In this document: positions 58,992-64,000 of the stretch, piece after piece
How positions within the stretch are numbered: position 1 is the first letter of the stretch
Layout of the letters: every line of letters begins with the position of its first letter
Assembly: GCF_034039665.1 (NCBI RefSeq)
Contig: NZ_CP120131.1
Coordinates: 1,536,446 to 1,600,445, forward strand
DNA length: 64,000 nt
Source: Mammaliicoccus sp. Dog046
GTDB lineage: Bacteria; Bacillota; Bacilli; Staphylococcales; Staphylococcaceae
Direction: 5' to 3'
Program-made: the position numbers and the translations under genes
The notes under the pieces: generated by a model
What the model was told of the DNA's origin: nothing
The model's database searches: none
The model's input: only the letters and a program-made list of their open reading frames with translations

Positions 58992-59714
58992 CTATTTTTT
59001 ATTGTTGTTTAAGAATTTTTTATCCTTATCAGTTAACGGATATTGTTCTAACAAATCAGGTCTACGCGTTTGTGTTCTTAATAATGATTGCTCATGACGC
59101 CACGCTTCAATATTGGCATGGTTACCAGACAATAAAACATCAGGAACCTTTAATCCATCGAAGTCTGCCGGTCTCGTATATTGAGGATGCTCTAGTAAAC
59201 CAGATGAGAATGAATCATCTTCATGTGAAACTTGGTTACCTAGTACGCCTGGTATCAATCTAACAATTGCATCTGTCATTGTCATGCTTGCTAGTTCTCC
59301 ACCTGTTAATACATAGTCACCAATCGAGATTTCATCCGTCACACAGTGTTCTCTGATTCGCTCATCATATCCTTCATAATGTCCACATATAAATACGATA
59401 TGTTCACTTTCTGATAATGACTCTGCTTTTTCTTGAGTGAATGGTTCCCCTTGAGGACACATTAATATAACACGCGTTGACTCATTCTTCTCAATAGCTT
59501 TCAATGCATTAAAGATAGGCTCAGGTTTCAACACCATCCCTTGGCCACCACCATATGGATAGTCATCTACTTGTGAATGTTTATTATTCGCATAATCTCT
59601 AAAATTAACTGTATTGAATTGTACAATTTCCTTATCTTGGGCTCTTTTCATTATGGAATGATTCAGTACACCTTCATACATTTCAGGAAACAATGTTAAG
59701 TAATCAATTTTCAT
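58992..59714 (-). CDS. trmD: tRNA (guanine-N1)-methyltransferase
   Basis: 240 residues. Methylates G37 next to the anticodon, preventing frameshifting. [20 protein letters not shown] at the N-terminus; the SAM-binding trefoil knot is around [13 protein letters not shown] and [18 protein letters not shown]. Its ATG overlaps the rimM stop by one base. Confidence 0.97.
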   Translation of the reverse strand: MKIDYLTLFPEMYEGVLNHSIMKRAQDKEIVQFNTVNFRDYANNKHSQVDDYPYGGGQGMVLKPEPIFNALKAIEKNESTRVILMCPQGEPFTQEKAESLSESEHIVFICGHYEGYDERIREHCVTDEISIGDYVLTGGELASMTMTDAIVRLIPGVLGNQVSHEDDSFSSGLLEHPQYTRPADFDGLKVPDVLLSGNHANIEAWRHEQSLLRTQTRRPDLLEQYPLTDKDKKFLNNNKK

Positions 59715-60214
59715 TAATCTAACAAACCTTCCATTGGTTCGATCATAATTGTTTTATTGTCGACATCCACTTGTTTAACAACATCTTCAATATAAGGAAT
59801 TAAATATTCTTTATCGCCTTTAACGACCCATACATCGTTTGCGCCAGTTTCTATAATATTGATGACTCTGCCAAGCGCATCTTCTTTAATAAATACAGTA
59901 CAGCCGATAATATCAGAATAATAAAATTCATTCTCTTCAAGTTCAATAGATTCATTTTCTTGTTCTTGGAATAACTTACTTCCTTTTAAGTGTTCAATAT
60001 CATTTATATTGTTTACACCTTCGAAAGTTAACAAGTGAAAATTTTTATGCATTCTATGTGAAGCAATTGTATAATTCAATTCTTCATTTTTATTCTGCAC
60101 AGTAACCGATTGTCCGACTTGAAATCTTACATCTGTAAAATCTGATTCAGACAACACTTTGATTTCACCTTTTATACCATGTGTATTTACAATTTTTCCA
60201 ATTTCAACCTTCAT
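59714..60214 (-). CDS. rimM: 16S rRNA processing protein RimM
   Basis: 166 residues. 30S maturation factor binding S19. [19 protein letters not shown] at the N-terminus and the PRC-barrel domain [17 protein letters not shown] and [15 protein letters not shown]. Coupled to trmD. Confidence 0.95.
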   Translation of the reverse strand: MKVEIGKIVNTHGIKGEIKVLSESDFTDVRFQVGQSVTVQNKNEELNYTIASHRMHKNFHLLTFEGVNNINDIEHLKGSKLFQEQENESIELEENEFYYSDIIGCTVFIKEDALGRVINIIETGANDVWVVKGDKEYLIPYIEDVVKQVDVDNKTIMIEPMEGLLD

Positions 60215-60251
60215 TGCGCCAATCCTCCTTCACTGATTCAATATCAACAAT

Positions 60252-60278
60252 AAAAAAGAGCACCAAGTAGGCACTCTT
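60252..60278 (-). terminator. Hairpin between khpA and rimM
   Basis: AAGAGTGCC pairs with GGTGCTCTT (two wobbles) around a short loop, followed on the minus strand by TTTTATTG. It probably attenuates the distal genes. Confidence 0.65.
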
Positions 60279-60504
60279 AATTAACTTCTACAAACACTTT
60301 CTTTCCATACTCGTTCATTGAACCAGACACAATTGTACGAATGGCTTTGATCATTCTACCCTTCTTACCAATAATTCTGCCAATGTCTTCTTCATGAACG
60401 TCTATATTAAACGTAATGCTAGAATCTTGTTCATCTTTAGATATATTGATGCTCTCCGGATAATCTACGAGCGGTACTATAATTGTTTGTATTAATTTTT
60501 CCAA
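60277..60504 (-). CDS. khpA: KhpA, KH-domain RNA-binding protein
   Basis: 75 residues, a single KH domain with GRIIGKKGRMIKAIRTI as GXXG loop (about 42-58). KhpA pairs with KhpB and affects cell elongation and small-RNA biology in other Gram-positives. 12 bp downstream of rpsP. Confidence 0.93.
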   Translation of the reverse strand: MEKLIQTIIVPLVDYPESINISKDEQDSSITFNIDVHEEDIGRIIGKKGRMIKAIRTIVSGSMNEYGKKVFVEVN

Positions 60505-60516
60505 TTTAATCTACAC

Positions 60517-60792
60517 TTATTTAGAAAGTTTAGAATTATGGAATTTCTCCATGATACCTTGAGTTGATAAGATATCACGAACTGTATCAGTAGGTTTAGC
60601 TCCATCAGCTAACCATTTTAAAGCTAACTCTTCATCAACTTTGATTTCAGCTTCAGGTTTAGCTACTGGATTGTAAGTACCGATTGGTTCGATAATACGA
60701 CCATCACGTGGAGAACGTGCATCTGCTACTACTATACGATAGAATGGGTTTCTTTTTGAACCCTTACGTGTTAAACGAATTTTAACTGCCAT
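60517..60792 (-). CDS. rpsP: 30S ribosomal protein S16
   Basis: 91 residues. [38 protein letters not shown] and [19 protein letters not shown] are the family signatures. First gene of the rpsP-rplS unit, behind its own promoter. Confidence 0.97.
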   Translation of the reverse strand: MAVKIRLTRKGSKRNPFYRIVVADARSPRDGRIIEPIGTYNPVAKPEAEIKVDEELALKWLADGAKPTDTVRDILSTQGIMEKFHNSKLSK

Positions 60793-60840
60793 GTTTAAAA
60801 AACTCCTTACTCATTTATAATTTCTTTTCTACAAGTACAT

Positions 60841-60869
60841 ACTATAACAGGATATAAATTATTTGTAAA
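60841..60869 (-). promoter_or_regulatory. Sigma-A promoter for rpsP-khpA-rimM-trmD-rplS
   Basis: Minus strand TTTACA (60864-60869) and TATAGT (60841-60846), 17-bp spacer, located between the ffh terminator and rpsP. Confidence 0.8.
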
Positions 60870-60906
60870 GTGTTTTCTCTTTACCGATTTATTTTTTAAG
60901 CAAAAA

Positions 60907-60953
60907 GAAAGACGAGACACTGAATTGTTTTGAAAACTGAGTGTCTCGTTTTC
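60907..60953 (-). terminator. Terminator after ffh
   Basis: Stem AACGAGACACT/AGTGTCTCGTC with an 18-nt apical region, followed on the minus strand by TTTCTTTTTG. It separates ffh from the rpsP unit. Confidence 0.85.
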
Positions 60954-60965
60954 TTTAAATGGATA

Positions 60966-62330
60966 TTAAAATGGTAAGTTCATTCCTTGGAATGGATTAC
61001 TACCACGTTTACCTTTTTTGCCTTTTTTATTACTGCCTGTAAATTGTTTCATCATTTTCTTCATGTCACCAAATTGTTTGATTAATCTATTCACTTCTTG
61101 TAAAGAACGTCCAGAACCTTGTGCAATACGACGTTTTCTAGAAACATTGAGTATATCTGGATTATTTCTTTCTTCTAAAGTCATAGAACGAATAATCGCT
61201 TGAACATTATCAATTTGTTTTGGATCCATGTTAGCATTTTTCATGCCTTTCATTTTGTTAGCACCAGGTATCATGTTCATTAGATCATCTATTGATCCTA
61301 ATCCCTTAACTTGTTCTAACTGTTCCAAGAAATCATCAAAAGTAAACGATGATGTTCTCATTTTCTTTTCTAATTCTTTCGCTTTTGTTTCGTCCACACC
61401 TTGTTGTGCTTTTTCAATTAAGCTTAGTACGTCACCCATACCTAAGATTCTTGAAGCCATACGTTCTGGATGGAATAATTCAAGTCCATCTAGCTTCTCA
61501 CTCATACCAATAAATTTAATCGGCTTCTGCGTAACGGAACGAATTGAAAGTGCAGCTCCACCACGTGTGTCACCGTCTAATTTTGTTAATGTCACACCTG
61601 AAATGTCTAGTGTTCCATCGAATGATTCAGCGACATTGACTGCGTCTTGACCAGTCATAGAATCGACGACTAACATAATTTCGTCTGGTTTAGATACTTC
61701 TTTCACATCTACAAGTTCATTCATTAATGCCTCGTCAATATGAAGTCGACCAGCTGTATCGATAATAACGAAGTCTAAATGTTCTTCCTTCGCATATTTC
61801 AATGCATTATCTGTTATTTCTTTAGGACTAACTTGATCCCCTTCAGTATAAACAGGAACGTCAATTTGTTTACCAACTGTTTGTAATTGTTGAATTGCGG
61901 CAGGTCTATAAATATCACATGCTACAAGTAATGGTTTCTTGTTATATTTTTTTCTCATTAATAATGCAAGTTTACCTGCAGTTGTCGTTTTACCTGCACC
62001 TTGCAAACCTACCATCATTACAACTGTAGGTGGTTTATTACTCATATTAATTTTACTGTTTTCTCCACCCATAAGTGAAGTTAATTCATCTTGTACAATT
62101 TTAATTACTTGCTGACCTGGCGTCAGTGATTGCATTACATCTGCACCTAATGCACGTTCAGAAACCGTGTTTACAAATGACTTAACTACTTTAAAGTTAA
62201 CATCTGCTTCTAACAACGCTAATCTTACTTCTCGCATCATTGCTTTTATATCTTGTTCTGTTACTTTACCTTTACCTTTGATGCGCTGCATCGTGGCTTG
62301 AAGTCTTTCGGACAACCCTTCAAATGCCAT
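60966..62330 (-). CDS. ffh: Signal recognition particle protein Ffh
   Basis: 454 residues. N and G domains with GLQGAGKTTTAGKLALLM (about 107-124), DTAGRLHID and TLTKLDGDTRGG. The Met-rich M domain (about 300-430) binds 4.5S/scRNA and signal peptides. The Gly/Lys-rich tail ends in GMNLPF. 12 bp downstream of ylxM. Confidence 0.97.
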   Translation of the reverse strand: MAFEGLSERLQATMQRIKGKGKVTEQDIKAMMREVRLALLEADVNFKVVKSFVNTVSERALGADVMQSLTPGQQVIKIVQDELTSLMGGENSKINMSNKPPTVVMMVGLQGAGKTTTAGKLALLMRKKYNKKPLLVACDIYRPAAIQQLQTVGKQIDVPVYTEGDQVSPKEITDNALKYAKEEHLDFVIIDTAGRLHIDEALMNELVDVKEVSKPDEIMLVVDSMTGQDAVNVAESFDGTLDISGVTLTKLDGDTRGGAALSIRSVTQKPIKFIGMSEKLDGLELFHPERMASRILGMGDVLSLIEKAQQGVDETKAKELEKKMRTSSFTFDDFLEQLEQVKGLGSIDDLMNMIPGANKMKGMKNANMDPKQIDNVQAIIRSMTLEERNNPDILNVSRKRRIAQGSGRSLQEVNRLIKQFGDMKKMMKQFTGSNKKGKKGKRGSNPFQGMNLPF

Positions 62331-62342
62331 AAATTTCTCCTC

Positions 62343-62678
62343 CTATTCAAGAATTTCTAAGCGTTCAATCGCTTGATTAATTTCTTGATTATCTACAGAC
62401 AACCTCTTAAGTTCTTCAATAATAGATTGTCGTTCTTTAAATTTCTCGAAAAGCTGTAATTTAGATTCGTACTCTTCTAATAATTCGTCTGTTCGCTTTA
62501 TATTATCATATACTGCTTGTCGACTCACATGAAAAGTCTCTGCAATTTCACTTAAAGCATAGTCTTGTAAATAATATAATTCTAAATAATTACGCTGTTT
62601 TTCTGTTAACAGACCTTGATAAAAATCAAATAAATAATTCATTCTCATTGTTTTTACAAGTTCATTATTTTCCTTCAT
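62343..62678 (-). CDS. ylxM: YlxM-family DNA/RNA-binding accessory protein of the SRP locus
   Basis: About 111 residues. Sigma-70 region-4-like helix-turn-helix ([20 protein letters not shown], about 41-60) followed by a coiled coil. YlxM proteins are linked genetically to SRP and modulate its GTPases in streptococci. Three tandem ATG codons occur at the start, and the one giving [10 protein letters not shown] is chosen by comparison with S. aureus; the ribosome binding site is weak because it lies within ftsY, which it overlaps. Confidence 0.9.
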   Translation of the reverse strand: MKENNELVKTMRMNYLFDFYQGLLTEKQRNYLELYYLQDYALSEIAETFHVSRQAVYDNIKRTDELLEEYESKLQLFEKFKERQSIIEELKRLSVDNQEINQAIERLEILE

Positions 62679-63837
62679 CATCATTCACTTCTTCAGTAGT
62701 ATTTTCAATATCAGCATTTGCTTCTATCATATCAGCAAACAATCCATATACATAACTTTCAGCGTCAAATGGTTGTAAGTCATCCATTTTTTCACCTAAT
62801 CCTACAAATTTCACTGGTATTTGTAATTCATTACGTATCGCTAATACAATACCACCTTTTGCTGTTCCATCCAATTTAGTTAATACAATACCTGTTACTT
62901 GAGTCACTTCTTTAAAGGATTTCGCTTGTGATAATGCATTTTGACCAGTTGTAGCATCTAAAGCTAGCAACACTTCATGTGGAGCACCTGGGATGTTACG
63001 ATCAATGACTTTTCTTACTTTCTGTAATTCATTCATTAAGTTCGCTTTGTTTTGTAAACGACCAGCTGTATCACAGATTAGTATATCTGCGCCTCTATTT
63101 TTTGCTGCATTAACCGCATCATACATTACAGCTGCTGGGTCAGAACCTTCTTTTTGGCTAATAACTTCAACGCCTACTCTGTCACCCCATACTTGTAACT
63201 GTTCAATCGCTCCTGCACGGAAAGTATCACCAGCTGCAAGCATCACTTTCTTACCTTCTTGTTTATAGCGGTGTGCCAATTTACCAATTGTAGTTGTTTT
63301 ACCTACACCGTTCACACCAACCATTAAAATCACGTTAAGTCTATCATCTTCGATATTCATACGGTCAATATCTTCATCACCTTGAACATAAATATCAACG
63401 ATTTTTTCAACGATAACTTCACGTAATTCTTCTGTTTCAGTTATATTTTGTCGTTTTGCTTCCATACGTAATTCATCAACAAGCTCCATAACTGTGTTAA
63501 ATCCAACATCAGCTTGAATTAACATTTCTTCTAACGCTTCGAAGAAATCTTCATCGACTTTTCTATAAGTTGCTAGCAAATCATTTAATTTGTTTTGGAA
63601 ATTCTCTCTCGATTTTTCAAGACCTTGTTTAAATTTAGCACCTAATTGTTCAGATTCCCATTCTTCAAATTCATCTAATGACATTAAACCATCATCAAAC
63701 TGAACGGCCTCAGGGTTTTCTTTTTCATTTGATTCGGGCGATAAGTCTTGGACCGGTTTTTCTTCTTGTGTTTCTAATTCTTTTTTATCTTCATCATTTG
63801 ATGTAAATCTATCTTTTAATCTTTTAAAAAAACTCAT
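62665..63837 (-). CDS. ftsY: Signal recognition particle receptor FtsY
   Basis: 390 residues. An acidic N-terminal A domain (about 1-80, many Glu/Asp) precedes the NG domain with [20 protein letters not shown] (about 190-209), [16 protein letters not shown] and [11 protein letters not shown]. Pairs with Ffh at the membrane. Its start overlaps the smc stop (ATGA). Confidence 0.97.
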   Translation of the reverse strand: MSFFKRLKDRFTSNDEDKKELETQEEKPVQDLSPESNEKENPEAVQFDDGLMSLDEFEEWESEQLGAKFKQGLEKSRENFQNKLNDLLATYRKVDEDFFEALEEMLIQADVGFNTVMELVDELRMEAKRQNITETEELREVIVEKIVDIYVQGDEDIDRMNIEDDRLNVILMVGVNGVGKTTTIGKLAHRYKQEGKKVMLAAGDTFRAGAIEQLQVWGDRVGVEVISQKEGSDPAAVMYDAVNAAKNRGADILICDTAGRLQNKANLMNELQKVRKVIDRNIPGAPHEVLLALDATTGQNALSQAKSFKEVTQVTGIVLTKLDGTAKGGIVLAIRNELQIPVKFVGLGEKMDDLQPFDAESYVYGLFADMIEANADIENTTEEVNDDEGK

Positions 63838-64000
63838 GATTGTAATGCCTCCAATTCTTCATCTTTAATTGACTTTAAATTCACGCTCACAAGTTTAGAA
63901 ATGCCTGCTTCTTGCATTGTTACGCCATATAAACGGTCTGCATAAGACATTGTACCTTTTCTATGTGTGATAACAATAAATTGTGTTTCAGCTTTAAGCT
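63834..64000 (-). CDS. smc: Chromosome segregation protein SMC, C-terminal end (partial)
   Basis: The last 54 codons of smc, cut by the window edge. The minus strand reads [20 protein letters not shown] and continues [19 protein letters not shown], the ABC-type D-loop/H-loop region (conserved His in ITHRK) of the SMC head. The stop TGA overlaps the ftsY start. Usual smc-ftsY order. Confidence 0.93.
   Translation of the reverse strand, partial: LKAETQFIVITHRKGTMSYADRLYGVTMQEAGISKLVSVNLKSIKDEELEALQS

Overview
The window is AT-rich chromosomal DNA of a Gram-positive coccus of the family Staphylococcaceae. The evidence is the gene order (rimP-nusA-rnpM/ylxQ-infB; rseP-dxr-cdsA-uppS-frr-pyrH-tsf-rpsB; codY-hslU-hslV-xerC-trmFO-topA-dprA; sucCD-rnhB-rbgA; rplS-trmD-rimM-khpA-rpsP-ffh-ylxM-ftsY-smc) and close protein similarity, from memory, to Staphylococcus aureus counterparts. 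Several features differ from S. aureus: an M16 peptidase follows pnp, a YkoGH-like two-component system is present, and csbB lies beside two yfhO genes. This suggests a more distant member such as the Mammaliicoccus (sciuri) group or Macrococcus, but the species cannot be fixed from the sequence alone.

Layout. Positions 1-6000 (minus strand): M16 peptidase, pnp, rpsO, ribF, truB. Positions 6059-11362 (minus): a tightly packed five-gene unit of glycerate kinase, SLC13 carboxylate transporter, response regulator, histidine kinase and a PepSY membrane protein. Positions 11540-11979: a tandem array of ten 41-bp hairpin repeats plus one inverted copy. Then rbfA alone, followed by accessory genes: an HSL-type hydrolase, a LysE exporter, a reductase-like protein and ogt (all minus), then arsR-arsB-truncated arsC (plus), a serine-recombinase-like protein that has lost its catalytic residues (minus), and a divergent SulP transporter (plus). 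A decayed IS1182-family element follows (19805-20320). The usual infB-rbfA-truB run is therefore split on both sides of rbfA.

Positions 20359-46551 (minus) are core genes for translation initiation, transcription elongation, replication (polC), isoprenoid and phospholipid synthesis, ribosome recycling, UMP kinase, EF-Ts/S2, CodY and the HslUV protease, XerC, TrmFO, TopA and DprA. A NERD-domain protein (46769-47710) is bracketed on both sides by a second family of palindromic hairpins. Then come sucCD, rnhB and rbgA (minus), and csbB plus two yfhO paralogues (plus), which probably glycosylate lipoteichoic acid or a related polymer. The window ends with rplS-trmD-rimM-khpA-rpsP and ffh-ylxM-ftsY-smc (minus, smc cut by the window edge).

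The least explained features are the two hairpin-repeat families. They lie 35 kb apart but share a fixed 14-nt loop of form [CT]GTTT-N7-C[TA] on unrelated stems, and one copy keeps the loop while its stem is completely exchanged. The next most unusual is the catalytically dead recombinase facing a SulP gene across a two-layer palindrome. Start sites were re-chosen from ribosome binding sites where the longest reading frame looked too long. No tRNA, rRNA or CRISPR locus was recognised.
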